Numbered from the stretch's first letter, positions 1 to 9,864 are shown. The stretch: DNA of 64,000 nucleotides from an uncultured Flavobacteriaceae bacterium (GCA_943787365.1 CALSMD010000008.1:1-64000); one strand, 5' to 3'. Translations and numbers: made by a program. The notes: a model not told the origin generated them from the sequence alone.

Positions 1-2
1 CA

Positions 3-422
3 AAAACTAAATTTGGTAGTTTGCCAAGTTCTGATCTAGATATCAAAGCTTCGCAAGATGACCCAATATACCAAACACAACGCGTTGGGATTAATGGATT
101 TAAGCTAGATGTTCCGAATGGCAAGTACTCTGTTACATTACATTGGACAGAATTGGAGTCAAATATAAAACATGAGAAATTGGCTTATAACTTAGGTAAT
201 GACAGAGTATTTGAAGGTTCTTCGAGTCGAATTTTTAATGTGATTATGAACGGAGAATATATCGAGAAAAACTTAAATATTTCAGAGAAATATGGAGTTG
301 AAAAGGAAGTTTCAGTCAAATACCAAATAAGTGTTAATGATGGAGAAGGAATCAAGATTAATTTTGAATCTGTGAAAGGTTTACCCATATTAAATGCTTT
401 TCAGATAAGAAAAATTCAATAA
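3..422 (+). CDS. C-terminal part of a secreted glycosidase, malectin-like domain (5' end outside window)
   Basis: The frame is open from the first bases, so the gene starts upstream and only about 139 C-terminal residues are visible. The end resembles the malectin-type carbohydrate-binding domain found at the C-terminus of many Bacteroidota GH2 beta-galactosidases/beta-glucuronidases: a beta-rich run 'NGKYSVTLHWTELE', then 'RIFNVIMNGE', and a closing 'NAFQIRKIQ' strand. No catalytic residues are in view, so the enzyme class is inferred from this domain habit and from the GH3 gene 35 bp downstream on the same strand. A sugar-binding role for this domain is likely; the GH2 assignment is tentative. 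Confidence 0.6.
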   Translation, partial: KTKFGSLPSSDLDIKASQDDPIYQTQRVGINGFKLDVPNGKYSVTLHWTELESNIKHEKLAYNLGNDRVFEGSSSRIFNVIMNGEYIEKNLNISEKYGVEKEVSVKYQISVNDGEGIKINFESVKGLPILNAFQIRKIQ

Positions 423-457
423 TCTAAAATATTAAAACTTACCTTATTTATACGTCT

Positions 458-2779
458 ATGAAGAAATACATAATAACGTTTTTTATTGCGATCAGCTTGA
501 TGTTTTTATTATTTAGTTGGAATAAAAACGAAAGAGAAAAAAGTCTTAGCACAATACGAGATCTGAATCCTGAAATTGAAAAAAAAGTAGATTCAGTTTT
601 AAGTCTGATGCGTATAAATGAAAAAATAGGTCAGCTAGTTCAATATAGCGGAAAATGGAACGTAACTGGGCCTACTTCATCAAAAAAAGATCAGTACAAG
701 TTAGAAAAAATAAAAAAAGGGGAAGTTGGCTCTATGCTTAACGTTACATCTGTAAAAACAGTTCGAAATATTCAAGAAATAAACATGAAACATTCGAGGT
801 TAAAAATACCCCTAATTTTCGCTTTTGATGTTATCCATGGTTATAAAACTATTTTTCCTATTCCATTAGGAGAAAGTGCAAGTTGGGATTTAGATATTAT
901 AGAACAGTCTGCCTCGATTGCTGCGAGAGAAAGTGCTGCTTCTGGGTTAAATTGGACATTTGCCCCAATGATAGATGTTTCTAGAGATGCTAGGTGGGGT
1001 AGAATTATGGAAAGTGCTGGAGAAGATGTTTACCTAAATAGTGTAATAGGAGTAGCTCGAATCAAAGGTTTTCAAGGGGATGACTTGTCAGACGATTTAA
1101 CCATTGCAGCTTGTGCCAAACATTTTGCTGGATATGGATTTGCCGAAGCAGGAAGAGAATACAATACAGTAACAATTGGAGAAAATGAATTGTATAATAC
1201 CATTTTACCTCCCTTTAAAGCTGCTGCACAAGCAGGGGTAGCAACTTTTATGAACTCATTCAATGATATTGATGGTATTCCATCTACAGGACATAAACGT
1301 TTACAACGAGATGTTTTGAAAGGCACATGGAAGTGGAATGGACTTATAGTTTCAGATTGGGCCTCTATTTTAGAAATGAAGGCTCATGGTTTTGCAAGAG
1401 ATAAAAAACATGCTGCAGAAATTGCATTAAATGCGGGTTGCGATATGGATATGGAATCTTATGCTTACGAAAGCAGTTTATATACTTTATTGGATGAAGA
1501 TAAAGTTGATATTGAACAAATAGATGATGCCGTAAGACGTGTTCTCCGCTTAAAATTTCAATTAGGATTGTTTGATAATCCATATAAATATTGCGACGAA
1601 GAGAGAGAAAAAAAAGAGGTTTATACCAAAGAAAACTTAAGTATTGCCAGAGATGTTGCTAAAAGATCGATTGTTTTGCTTAAAAATGAAAATAAACTTC
1701 TACCTCTTTCAAAAAACATAAAACGAATAGCAGTAATTGGTCCTATGGCCAATGATAAAGATACACCACTAGGGAATTGGAGAGCTAAGGGAGAGTACAA
1801 TTCTGCAGTTTCTTTGCTAGAAGGAGTAAAAAGCATGGTAGGAATAAATACTGAAGTCCTTTATGCAAAAGGTGTAGATTTAATTATACCTAACATTAAA
1901 CCGGGTGAAAACCAGTACAAGTTACCCTTAAAGTTTAATACTACTGATAATTCTAAAATTGCTAGAGCTGTAGAAGTAGCAAAAAAATCTGACGTAGTTT
2001 TATTAGCAATTGGTGAAAACGCATATCAAACAGGAGAAGGAAGGAGTCAGACCAACATTGGACTTTTAGGATTACAAAACAAATTGCTAGAAGCTGTATA
2101 CAAGGTAAATAAAAATGTAGTTGTGGTTTTAATGAACGGCAGGCCTTTAGACTTAACTAAAGTATCAGATACTGCTCCTAGTATTTTAGAATGTTGGCAT
2201 TTAGGGTCTCAGTCTGGAAATGCAATTGCAGATGTAATTTTTGGTGATTATAACCCCTCAGGAAAATTGCCAGTGTCATTTCCACATCATGTAGGTCAAG
2301 AACCGCTTTATTATAGCCAAAAAAATACTGGTCGCCCATCGAGTACTAAAAATGTTTTTTACTCAGGTTATAGAGATGCGCCAAAGACAGCTTTATATCC
2401 ATTTGGATTTGGTTTAAGTTACACAACCTTTAGTTATGACAACCTACAATTAGACAAAAAAGAAACCACAGTTAATCAAAATATAAACGTTTCTGTCAAT
2501 GTCAAGAATACAGGTGACACAACAGGAGAAGAAGTGGTTCAGCTTTATATTAGAGACCTTGTAGGAAGTCTTGTAAGACCCATAAAAGAATTAAAAGGAT
2601 TCGAAAAGGTGAAATTGAAACCTGGTGAATCTAAAACAATAACTTTTACGCTTAATGCTAAAACATTACAGTTTTATACAGCCCATAAAAAATGGGAAGT
2701 AGAGCCAGGAGAGTTTAATGTTTGGGTAGGAGGTGACTCTAATACTTCTCTCATGAAAAGCTTTAGTGTCATTGAATGA
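458..2779 (+). CDS. bglX: Exported GH3 beta-glucosidase (BglX-like)
   Basis: A 773-residue glycoside hydrolase family 3 enzyme that would release terminal beta-linked sugars from oligosaccharides, probably in the periplasm. An N-terminal hydrophobic signal segment (residues 4-20) is followed by the GH3 (beta/alpha)8 domain with 'RDARWGRIMESAGED' (about 177-190), the KHF motif (221-223) and the nucleophile Asp300 in 'GLIVSDW'. The GH3 C-terminal domain follows, and a fibronectin-III-like domain closes the protein (from about residue 680, 'VSVNVKNTGD'). Length and domain order fit BglX. It lies between a malectin-domain glycosidase and the glucuronate genes, so it likely trims oligosaccharides of a uronate-containing polysaccharide. 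The exact substrate cannot be read from the sequence. Confidence 0.9.
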   Translation: MKKYIITFFIAISLMFLLFSWNKNEREKSLSTIRDLNPEIEKKVDSVLSLMRINEKIGQLVQYSGKWNVTGPTSSKKDQYKLEKIKKGEVGSMLNVTSVKTVRNIQEINMKHSRLKIPLIFAFDVIHGYKTIFPIPLGESASWDLDIIEQSASIAARESAASGLNWTFAPMIDVSRDARWGRIMESAGEDVYLNSVIGVARIKGFQGDDLSDDLTIAACAKHFAGYGFAEAGREYNTVTIGENELYNTILPPFKAAAQAGVATFMNSFNDIDGIPSTGHKRLQRDVLKGTWKWNGLIVSDWASILEMKAHGFARDKKHAAEIALNAGCDMDMESYAYESSLYTLLDEDKVDIEQIDDAVRRVLRLKFQLGLFDNPYKYCDEEREKKEVYTKENLSIARDVAKRSIVLLKNENKLLPLSKNIKRIAVIGPMANDKDTPLGNWRAKGEYNSAVSLLEGVKSMVGINTEVLYAKGVDLIIPNIKPGENQYKLPLKFNTTDNSKIARAVEVAKKSDVVLLAIGENAYQTGEGRSQTNIGLLGLQNKLLEAVYKVNKNVVVVLMNGRPLDLTKVSDTAPSILECWHLGSQSGNAIADVIFGDYNPSGKLPVSFPHHVGQEPLYYSQKNTGRPSSTKNVFYSGYRDAPKTALYPFGFGLSYTTFSYDNLQLDKKETTVNQNINVSVNVKNTGDTTGEEVVQLYIRDLVGSLVRPIKELKGFEKVKLKPGESKTITFTLNAKTLQFYTAHKKWEVEPGEFNVWVGGDSNTSLMKSFSVIE

Positions 2780-2810
2780 TAGATTCAATTTTAAAATTAA
2801 AAAAAATAGA

Positions 2811-3638
2811 ATGAGTAAAGTAGTTGTAGTAACAGGAGCTGGTGGGGTACTTTGTAGTACCTTGGCGAAAGCCCTTGCGAAAGAAGGGCATAAGATTGCA
2901 GTATTAGACTTGAGAATTGATGCCGCAAATAAAGTGGCAGAAGAAATCAATAGTGAAGGAGGAACAGCAATCGCTGTAGCTGCTAATGTATTAGAAAAAG
3001 CATCTCTTGATGCAGCAAAACTTGCAGTAAATAACTCCTTAGGAGCTTGTGATATTTTGGTCAATGGTGCTGGAGGAAATCACCCCTTAGGAACAACTTC
3101 CAATCCACATTTGTTAGAAAAAGATTTGTTAAACAATTCAGAAGGATTCAAAACCTTCTTTGATTTAGACCCTAAAGGAATTGAGTTTGTGTTTAACTTA
3201 AATTTTATTGGAACCCTTTTGCCAACCCAAGTTTTTGCTAAAGATATGGTTGGAAGAGATGGCTGTAGCGTATTAAACATTTCTTCTATGAATGCTTATA
3301 CGCCACTTACTAAAATTCCAGCATATAGCGGAGCCAAAGCAGCAATATCAAACTTTACTCAATGGTTAGCAGTGCACTTTTCAAAAGTAGGAATCCGTGT
3401 TAACGCATTAGCCCCAGGGTTTTTCCTGACCAATCAAAATAGAACCTTGCTTACTAACGAAGACGGAAGTTTAACTCAAAGAGGACAACAGATTATAGAT
3501 CAGACACCCATGGGAAGGTATGGAAAGCCAGAAGATTTGGTAAGTAGCACTTTATACTTGTGTAATGATTCTTCATCTTTTGTAACGGGAATCGTAATTC
3601 CTATTGATGGAGGTTTCTCTGCGTATAGTGGTATTTAA
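2811..3638 (+). CDS. SDR-family D-mannonate oxidoreductase (fructuronate reductase)
   Basis: A 275-residue classical short-chain dehydrogenase. The nucleotide-binding turn is 'TGAGGVLC' (8-15), NGAGG is at 85-89, Ser158/Ser159 precede the active site, and Tyr172-x3-Lys176 is the catalytic pair. Context defines the role: it lies directly before uxuA and uxaC, where the pathway needs an enzyme to interconvert D-fructuronate and D-mannonate. Many Bacteroidota use this SDR type instead of the polyol-dehydrogenase-type UxuB. The ATG at 2811 is preferred over an upstream GTG (2766), because the Rossmann strand begins at once and the GTG would overlap the GH3 gene. Substrate is inferred from context. 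Confidence 0.8.
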   Translation: MSKVVVVTGAGGVLCSTLAKALAKEGHKIAVLDLRIDAANKVAEEINSEGGTAIAVAANVLEKASLDAAKLAVNNSLGACDILVNGAGGNHPLGTTSNPHLLEKDLLNNSEGFKTFFDLDPKGIEFVFNLNFIGTLLPTQVFAKDMVGRDGCSVLNISSMNAYTPLTKIPAYSGAKAAISNFTQWLAVHFSKVGIRVNALAPGFFLTNQNRTLLTNEDGSLTQRGQQIIDQTPMGRYGKPEDLVSSTLYLCNDSSSFVTGIVIPIDGGFSAYSGI

Positions 3639-3659
3639 TTTATAAATAATTGAATAAAT

Positions 3660-4841
3660 ATGGAACAAACTTGGAGATGGTACGGACCCAATGACCCCGT
3701 TTCATTATTAGATATAAAGCAGGCTGGAGCAACAGGTGTTGTTTCTGCATTGCACCACATTCCTAACGGTGAGGTATGGACTGTGGAAGAAATTCAAAAA
3801 CGAAAAAAAACCATTGAGTTAGCAGGTTTAACATGGAGTGTGGTAGAGAGTATTCCAGTACATGAAACTATTAAAACTCGCTCAGGAAATTTTCAAGCTT
3901 ACATTGAAAACTATAAAACAAGTATTGAAAATCTAGCCTCATGTGGAATCAATATTGTGTGCTATAATTTTATGCCTGTTTTAGATTGGACTCGTACAGA
4001 TTTGGGGTTTCAAGTTCAGGACGGATCCAAAGCGCTTCGTTTTGATGTAATTGCCTTTGCTGCTTTTGAATTATTCCTGTTGAAAAGACCTGGTGCAGAA
4101 ACAACTTATACCAGCGATCAAATTGCACTGGCCAAGGAATATGTAAAATCACTTTCAGAAGAAAGTAAAAAAGACCTTGTAAAAAATATTATTGCAGGTC
4201 TACCTGGAGCAGAAGAAGGTTATACCCTAGAACAGTTTCAAGGTATTTTAGACACTTATAAAGACATAGAAGCAGATACTTTAAGAGAAAACCTCGTTTC
4301 CTTTTTAAAAGAAATCATACCGGTAGCATCAAAAAATGAAGTGTTAATGTGTATACACCCGGATGACCCTCCATATCCCATTCTTGGATTACCGAGAGTG
4401 GTGAGTACAGAGGCTGACTATGCTTACTTATTTGATAATGTTCCTGATATTTCTAATGGGATTACCTACTGTACAGGCTCTTTAGGTGTAAGAGCTGATA
4501 ATGACTTGATACAAATTTTAAAACGATTTGCAGACCGTGTTCACTTTTTGCACTTAAGAAGCACAAAGCGGGATGAACAAGGTAATTTTTATGAAGCCAA
4601 TCACCTTGAAGGTGATGTAGATATGTATGCTGTAATAAAGGAAGTATTGACGGAACAAAAAAGACGTTTAGAAACAGGTAGAAAAGATACGAAAATCCCC
4701 ATGCGTCCGGATCATGGCCACCAAATGTTAGATGATTTGCATAAAAAAACCAATCCGGGATATTCAGGGATTGGAAGGTTAAGAGGTTTAGCAGAGCTTA
4801 GAGGTTTGGAATTAGGAATTAAAACCAGTTTGAACTTATGA
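3660..4841 (+). CDS. uxuA: Mannonate dehydratase
   Basis: Converts D-mannonate to 2-keto-3-deoxy-D-gluconate (KDG) in the cytoplasm. The 393-residue protein has family length and the UxuA opening '[12 protein letters not shown]' followed by '[18 protein letters not shown]'. Putative metal-site motifs are '[16 protein letters not shown]' (231-246), 'HLRSTKRD' and 'RPDHGHQM' near the C-terminus. It starts 21 bp after the SDR gene and its stop overlaps the uxaC start by 4 bp (ATGA), a tight translational arrangement. Assignment is firm. Confidence 0.95.
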   Translation: MEQTWRWYGPNDPVSLLDIKQAGATGVVSALHHIPNGEVWTVEEIQKRKKTIELAGLTWSVVESIPVHETIKTRSGNFQAYIENYKTSIENLASCGINIVCYNFMPVLDWTRTDLGFQVQDGSKALRFDVIAFAAFELFLLKRPGAETTYTSDQIALAKEYVKSLSEESKKDLVKNIIAGLPGAEEGYTLEQFQGILDTYKDIEADTLRENLVSFLKEIIPVASKNEVLMCIHPDDPPYPILGLPRVVSTEADYAYLFDNVPDISNGITYCTGSLGVRADNDLIQILKRFADRVHFLHLRSTKRDEQGNFYEANHLEGDVDMYAVIKEVLTEQKRRLETGRKDTKIPMRPDHGHQMLDDLHKKTNPGYSGIGRLRGLAELRGLELGIKTSLNL

Positions 4842-6259
4842 GCCAAATAAATTCAAAAAACTTTATAACAGACAATTTTCTCTTAAACTCCCAGGAGGCA
4901 GAAGTGCTGTATCATGAATATGCAAAAGATTTGCCTATCATAGATTATCACAATCATTTGTCGGCTCAACAAATTGCAGAAAACAAACCAGTAAATAACA
5001 TAACCAATGCTTGGTTGAGTGAAGATCATTATAAATGGCGGGGAATGCGTGCCAATGGAGTTGAAGAAAACTTTATTTCCGGAGATGCTTCTAAAGAAAA
5101 AAAGTTTATGAAATGGGCAGAAACAGTTCCTAACACCTTAAGAAATCCATTATTTCACTGGACACAGTTAGAGTTGAAGCGTTATTTTAATATTGATGAA
5201 ATATTACAACCCAATAATGCTTTGGAGATTTATTCAAAAACGAATAGGGTTTTAGAAACAAAGACACCTGCCCAATTGTTAGAGCAGATGAAGGTTGAAG
5301 TAATCTGCACAACAGATGATCCCACAGATGACTTAAGATATCATAAACAAATAGCAAAGGCTAGATTTTTCACAAAAGTTTACCCCACCTTCAGACCGGA
5401 TAACTTGTTTTTTATTGGAGAACAAAAATTTGATACCTATTTAGGAAAACTTGAAGATTGTGTCAATTTCTCTATCAGTAATTATTCAAATCTTTTAAAA
5501 GCCATTGATAACAGAATAGATTTCTTCCATGAAAATGGCTGTAAACTATCAGATTACGGAATTAGTGGTGTTTTTTCTTTCGTGGATTTTAATGACGATG
5601 AAATACAATCGGTTTTTGATAAAAACCTAAGGGGAGTAAAACTGACAGAACTTGAAATACAACAATACAGGTCAAGTCTTTTAATGCATTTAAGCAAAAA
5701 GTATCACGAAAAAGGTTGGGTGCAACAATTTCATTTAGGAGTCATAAGAAACAATAATGATCGATTAAATGAACTTGTTGGTGCTGATGCTGGCTGTGAC
5801 TCTATAGCAGATTATCCAATTATTGAATCATTGTCGAAGTTTTTAAATGCTTTGGATCGTACAGATCAATTGGCAAAAACCATTACCTACAATTTAAATC
5901 CAGCACAGAACGAAGTTTTTGCAACCATGATGGGAAATTTTAATACCGGAGGTGTTTCCGGTAAAATGCAATGGGGCGCTGCTTGGTGGTTTTTAGACCA
6001 AAAAGACGGTATTGAAAAACAACTCAATGTACTTTCAAATATGGGATTACTAAGTAAGTTTATAGGAATGCTCACAGACAGTAGAAGCTTTTTGTCTTTT
6101 CCAAGGCACGAATACTTTAGAAGAATATTGTGTGATTTGATGGCAGAAGACATTAGAAAAGGGTTGGTCCCCAATGACATTTCTTTTATTGGGAAAATGA
6201 TCGAAAACATCTGTTATAACAATGCCGTCAATTATTTTCAATTTAATAATTACAAATAA
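4838..6259 (+). CDS. uxaC: Glucuronate isomerase
   Basis: Isomerises D-glucuronate to D-fructuronate (the family also takes D-galacturonate to tagaturonate). The 473-residue protein belongs to the amidohydrolase-like UxaC family. The metal-binding 'DYHNHLSA' motif (His38, His40) is near the N-terminus, and the family signature '[22 protein letters not shown]' region is near the C-terminus. The ATG overlaps the uxuA stop and is followed 6 bp later by the transporter gene. With uxuA and the SDR it completes glucuronate to KDG. No tagaturonate reductase or altronate dehydratase is seen here, so glucuronate is the likelier substrate. Confidence 0.95.
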   Translation: MSQINSKNFITDNFLLNSQEAEVLYHEYAKDLPIIDYHNHLSAQQIAENKPVNNITNAWLSEDHYKWRGMRANGVEENFISGDASKEKKFMKWAETVPNTLRNPLFHWTQLELKRYFNIDEILQPNNALEIYSKTNRVLETKTPAQLLEQMKVEVICTTDDPTDDLRYHKQIAKARFFTKVYPTFRPDNLFFIGEQKFDTYLGKLEDCVNFSISNYSNLLKAIDNRIDFFHENGCKLSDYGISGVFSFVDFNDDEIQSVFDKNLRGVKLTELEIQQYRSSLLMHLSKKYHEKGWVQQFHLGVIRNNNDRLNELVGADAGCDSIADYPIIESLSKFLNALDRTDQLAKTITYNLNPAQNEVFATMMGNFNTGGVSGKMQWGAAWWFLDQKDGIEKQLNVLSNMGLLSKFIGMLTDSRSFLSFPRHEYFRRILCDLMAEDIRKGLVPNDISFIGKMIENICYNNAVNYFQFNNYK

Positions 6260-6265
6260 ATTTTC

Positions 6266-7564
6266 ATGAACAAGAAGCAAGAAATAGGTAACTATCGCTA
6301 TAGAATATTAGGACTTTTGATGTTTGCAACAACTATCAACTATTTTGATCGAAGTCTTATAGGTGTGATGGCGCCAACATTAGAAAAAATGTTTGAATGG
6401 ACCAATAGTGATTATGCTAATATTATGATTTCTTTTAAAGTAGCCTATGCAATTGGACTTTTGACAATGGGTGGTATTATAGATCGCATAGGGACTAAAA
6501 AAGGATATACATTATCCATTGTAATCTGGAGTGTTTTTGGAATGTTACATGCATTGGTGCGTCCTGGGTTTAGTGTGATTGGGTTTGCTGCTGCACGATT
6601 TGGATTAGGAATTGGAGAGGCTGGAAGTTTTCCAGCTGCAATAAAAACTACTGCTGAATGGTTTCCAAAAAAAGATCGTGCTTTTGCAACAGGCCTTTTT
6701 AATGCTGCAACAAGTATTGGGGCTATTGCTGCTCCATTCGTAATTGGATGGATTGTTCACGAAAACGGTAAAAACTGGCAAATTCCATTTTTAATTACTG
6801 GAGTCTTAAGTACAATTTGGGTTGTTTTATGGCTTAGAACCTATAAAAAACCTGAAGTTCATCCAAATGTAACTAAAGAGGAGCTAGCGTATATTCAAGA
6901 AGATTTAGAAGTGGAAAATGAAGAAAAACTCCCATGGAAAAGTGTTCTTAACAAACGTCAGACTTGGGCTTTTTCTATAGCGAAAATTACAGATGCAGTA
7001 TGGTGGTTTTATCTTTTTTGGGGAGCTAAATTCTTAGCAGACTCCTTTGGGGTGAACATTAAAAACATTGCCTTACCCTTTTTTATTATTTATATTTTGG
7101 CAGATGTTGGAAGTGTTTGGGGGGGGTATCTCTCAGGCGCTTTCATACGAAAAGGATGGACCGTCAATAAGGCCAGGAAAAGAACATTATTGATTTGTGC
7201 ATTAATTATACTGCCGGTTAGTTTTGTGGCCTTTACAGAAAGTAAATGGGTAGCTGTTTTCCTTATAGGTCTTGCTGCGGCAGGTCATCAGGCTTGGTCT
7301 GCTAATGTATTTACATTAGTTTCTGACGTATTCCCTAAAAAGGCAATAGCCTCTGTAGTTGGTATAGGTGGTATGGTTGGCATGATAGCTGGTATTCTTG
7401 CAGACTTGGTATTGGGGTCGGTTTTAGATTCAGCGGGTAATAGTGGCTACTTCTGGGCATTTCTTATAGCCGGATCATCATATATCATAGTCTTAGGTAT
7501 AGTGCATGCATTAATGCCGAAAATGATTCCTTTAGATGAGAATTTAAAACCTGTAAACAATTAA
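6266..7564 (+). CDS. exuT: MFS hexuronate transporter (ExuT-like)
   Basis: A 432-residue inner-membrane protein with about twelve hydrophobic segments, of the anion:cation symporter branch of the major facilitator superfamily. Visible marks are 'TTINYFDRSLIGVMAPTL' in the first helix and 'GIIDRIGTKKGY' in the loop between helices 2 and 3. The helix 4 region reads 'ARFGLGIGEAGSFPAAIK', followed by 'EWFPKKDRAFATGLFN', all typical of ExuT/GudP-type carriers. It begins 6 bp after uxaC and precedes kdgK, so it probably imports glucuronate or unsaturated-uronate products. Substrate is from family and context. Confidence 0.88.
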   Translation: MNKKQEIGNYRYRILGLLMFATTINYFDRSLIGVMAPTLEKMFEWTNSDYANIMISFKVAYAIGLLTMGGIIDRIGTKKGYTLSIVIWSVFGMLHALVRPGFSVIGFAAARFGLGIGEAGSFPAAIKTTAEWFPKKDRAFATGLFNAATSIGAIAAPFVIGWIVHENGKNWQIPFLITGVLSTIWVVLWLRTYKKPEVHPNVTKEELAYIQEDLEVENEEKLPWKSVLNKRQTWAFSIAKITDAVWWFYLFWGAKFLADSFGVNIKNIALPFFIIYILADVGSVWGGYLSGAFIRKGWTVNKARKRTLLICALIILPVSFVAFTESKWVAVFLIGLAAAGHQAWSANVFTLVSDVFPKKAIASVVGIGGMVGMIAGILADLVLGSVLDSAGNSGYFWAFLIAGSSYIIVLGIVHALMPKMIPLDENLKPVNN

Positions 7565-7601
7565 ATATAATTTAAGTTGTTAATTAAATACTATTAAACA
7601 A

Positions 7602-8648
7602 ATGGAAAAAGTAGTCACATTTGGTGAAATCATGTTGCGCTTAGCGCCCCCTGGATATTTGCGTTTCTCTCAAACCAATTCTTTCGATGTCATCTATGGT
7701 GGTGGCGAGTCCAACGTAGCGGTATCGCTTGCCAACTATGGCGTTCCTGTACGTTATGTCACGCGTGTTCCTAGAAACGATATTGGAGAATGTGCGCTTA
7801 TGGAAATGCGAAAGCGTGGTGTTGAAACTGATTTTATGCTTCGTGGAGGAGACCGTTTGGGGATTTATTTTCTAGAGACAGGTGCTGTAAGTCGGGGCAG
7901 TAAAGTGGTATATGACAGAGCTCATTCGGCCATGTCTGAGATTGAGCCCGGAATGGTGGATTGGGACAAAGCCTTTGAGGGCGTGGAATGGTTCCATTGG
8001 ACAGGGATTACGCCGGCCATTTCACAATCTGCAGCAGATGCTTGTCTTGAAGCAGTGAAGATCGCTAGTGAAAAAGGAATTACGATTTCTACGGACTTGA
8101 ACTACCGTGCCAAGCTTTGGAAGTATTGCGACGATGCGCACCGTGAAAAAATCATGACAGAGCTTACCTCCTTCTGCGACATTGTATTGGGTAATGAAGA
8201 AGATGCGGAGATGCACTTTGGCATAAAGCCCGAAGGCTTAACAGTACAAACGCAAGGTCATGATGTAAAAGCAGAAGCTTTTTTGTCTGTGTGCAAGCAA
8301 ATGATGGAGAAGTTCCCAAAGGCTAAAAAAGTAATAACAACCCTTCGCGGTTCAATATCGGCATCACACAATACATGGGCTGGGGTGTTATATGATGGAA
8401 AGACCATGTATGACTCCACGCAGTATCAAATCACAGACATTGTAGACCGTGTAGGTGGTGGCGACTCGTTTATGGGTGGTCTTATTTATGGACTACTAAA
8501 ATATCCAGACAACGACCAACATGCACTGGACTTTGCTGTGGCAGCATCATGCTTGAAGCACACCATAAAAGGCGATGCCAACCTTGTGACAGTTGCAGAA
8601 GTAGAAAAACTCATGGGTGGCGACGCATCAGGTCGTGTAGCCCGATAA
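7602..8648 (+). CDS. kdgK: 2-dehydro-3-deoxygluconokinase (KDG kinase)
   Basis: Phosphorylates KDG to KDPG with ATP. A 348-residue PfkB/ribokinase-family sugar kinase: N-terminal 'VVTFGEIMLRLAPPG', the glycine-rich 'IYGGGESNVAVSLANYG' (31-47), and the C-terminal PfkB signature 'DRVGGGDSFMGGLIYG' (282-297) with Asp288 as the expected catalytic base. It lies 38 bp after exuT and 11 bp before the aldolase gene. Its base composition is visibly richer in G+C than exuT and the genes before it, with codons such as GCG, CGT, GGC and ACG common. This change starts close to the ATG (see findings). Confidence 0.93.
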   Translation: MEKVVTFGEIMLRLAPPGYLRFSQTNSFDVIYGGGESNVAVSLANYGVPVRYVTRVPRNDIGECALMEMRKRGVETDFMLRGGDRLGIYFLETGAVSRGSKVVYDRAHSAMSEIEPGMVDWDKAFEGVEWFHWTGITPAISQSAADACLEAVKIASEKGITISTDLNYRAKLWKYCDDAHREKIMTELTSFCDIVLGNEEDAEMHFGIKPEGLTVQTQGHDVKAEAFLSVCKQMMEKFPKAKKVITTLRGSISASHNTWAGVLYDGKTMYDSTQYQITDIVDRVGGGDSFMGGLIYGLLKYPDNDQHALDFAVAASCLKHTIKGDANLVTVAEVEKLMGGDASGRVAR

Positions 8649-8658
8649 AACAAAAGAT

Positions 8659-9327
8659 ATGGCACAGTTTACAAGAATAGAAGTAGCACAAACGATGAAA
8701 GAGAGCGGCATGGTGCCCCTTTTCTTCCACAGCGATGTATCAGTAGCTAAAAAGGTGCTCAAAGCCTGTTATGACGGCGGTGCACGCTTAATGGAGTTTA
8801 CCAACCGTGGTGATTTTGCTCTTGAGGTATTTACAGCGCTTACCAAATATGCCGTGAAAGAACTCCCTGGGATGATTATGGGTGTAGGCTCGGTTACAGA
8901 TGCAGCTGCTGCATCCGCTTATATGCTTAACGGCGCAAATTTTGTAGTAACGCCTGTATTCAGAGAAGACATTGCGATTGTTTGCAACCGCAGAAAAGTG
9001 CTTTGGTCTCCAGGATGTGGCTCACTAACGGAGATTGCAAAGGCTGAAGAAATGGGCGCAGAAATTGTAAAGTTATTTCCCGGTAGCACTTATGGACCTA
9101 GCTTTGTCAAAGGAGTGCTAGCACCCCAACCATGGACCAGTATCATGCCAACAGGTGGCGTATCACCAACTGAAGAAAACCTCAAAAGCTGGTTTGAAGC
9201 TGGTGTTACTTGCGTTGGGATGGGCTCAAAACTCATGGCTAAACATACCGATGGTTCTTTTGATTATAATAAAATTGAACAACAGACTAAAAAAACATTG
9301 CTACTTATATCTTCTTTTCGAAAATAA
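8659..9327 (+). CDS. eda: KDPG/4-hydroxy-2-oxoglutarate aldolase
   Basis: Cleaves KDPG to pyruvate and glyceraldehyde 3-phosphate, the last step of uronate breakdown. The 222-residue class I aldolase carries Glu46 in 'LMEFTNRG', 'GVGSVTDAAAA' (75-85), the Schiff-base lysine Lys138 in 'EIVKLFPGS', and the phosphate-binding 'MPTGGVSPT'. It shares the G+C-richer composition of kdgK for most of its length, but the last 30 or so codons return to the AT-rich style of the surroundings. It is the last intact gene of the uronate operon. Confidence 0.93.
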   Translation: MAQFTRIEVAQTMKESGMVPLFFHSDVSVAKKVLKACYDGGARLMEFTNRGDFALEVFTALTKYAVKELPGMIMGVGSVTDAAAASAYMLNGANFVVTPVFREDIAIVCNRRKVLWSPGCGSLTEIAKAEEMGAEIVKLFPGSTYGPSFVKGVLAPQPWTSIMPTGGVSPTEENLKSWFEAGVTCVGMGSKLMAKHTDGSFDYNKIEQQTKKTLLLISSFRK

Positions 9328-9460
9328 TCGATTAGGGTTCATGTTTGGTTTTGTTTATTCAAATCATCTTCAAAAGAGTTCGATTTTACTCCCTTATCTT
9401 CTTAATAAATTGCAAATTTTGTTTTGAATAAAGGTCAATAGAGTCTATAAGCGAACCCTC

Positions 9461-9487
9461 AACCCATAAAGTTGTGGGTTAATTTTT
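9461..9487 (+). terminator. Possible terminator downstream of eda
   Basis: The sequence AACCCATAAAGTTGTGGGTT folds into a stem of six Watson-Crick pairs, extendable through a G-T pair and two A-T pairs. It is followed by AATTTTTAA. It lies about 135 bp after the aldolase stop, so it could end the operon transcript. The T-run is weak. Confidence 0.4.
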
Positions 9488-9569
9488 AACCTAAAATGAG
9501 TTTCAAAAATTAAATTGAGTTCTGCCATAAAGTTCGAACTTTTATAAGTTTGGGTCACAGATTATTCCC

Positions 9570-9603
9570 AAGAATAACTTTTTATTCTTTGTAATATTTT
9601 TTT
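9570..9603 (+). terminator. AT-rich hairpin with T-run
   Basis: AAGAATA (9570-9576) pairs perfectly with TATTCTT (9583-9589) over a 6-nt loop, and a T-rich tail ending in a run of T follows. The stem has little G+C, so it would be a weak intrinsic terminator at best. Confidence 0.25.
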
Positions 9604-9864
9604 GAGTACATGTCATTAATACTACTCAATAAGTTTGAACCACTTTAGGTATGGATCACCCAACTTACTCATAGTTAAACCTGACGATGTCAATTTAGTT
9701 ACCTTCAGTAGGTATTAAAGTTACTACAGTTTACTTCTTTTTAATTATAGTATTTATTCAGCATTACTGCTTTGTTAATTAATTATTAACAATAAATTAA
9801 TAGTAATCCTATATTATTGACGAAAACTACACAAGATAGTAGTTGATAATAAAATTAATCAATT

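Larger units (their letters stand above)
9328..9864. other. Gene-poor AT-rich interval between uronate operon and gene relic
   Basis: About 540 bp without a convincing gene in any frame. It holds two hairpins (9461-9480 and 9570-9589) and a 10-bp inverted repeat (9354-9363 with 9423-9432). No tRNA, insertion-sequence end or clear promoter was recognised. Together with the relic that follows, it looks like decayed or rearranged sequence. Confidence 0.5.

Noticed and set aside
2766-2810. GTG start extending the SDR into the end of the GH3 gene
   Set aside because: The extra residues are not part of the SDR fold and the ATG at 2811 begins right at the first beta-strand.
9155-9427. 90-codon plus-strand frame overlapping the end of eda
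   Set aside because: It is an out-of-frame shadow of eda that runs into non-coding AT-rich sequence.
9354-9432. 10-bp inverted repeat TTTATTCAAA / TTTGAATAAA as possible mobile-element ends
   Set aside because: AT-rich and only 10 bp; no transposase or target duplication between or around the arms.
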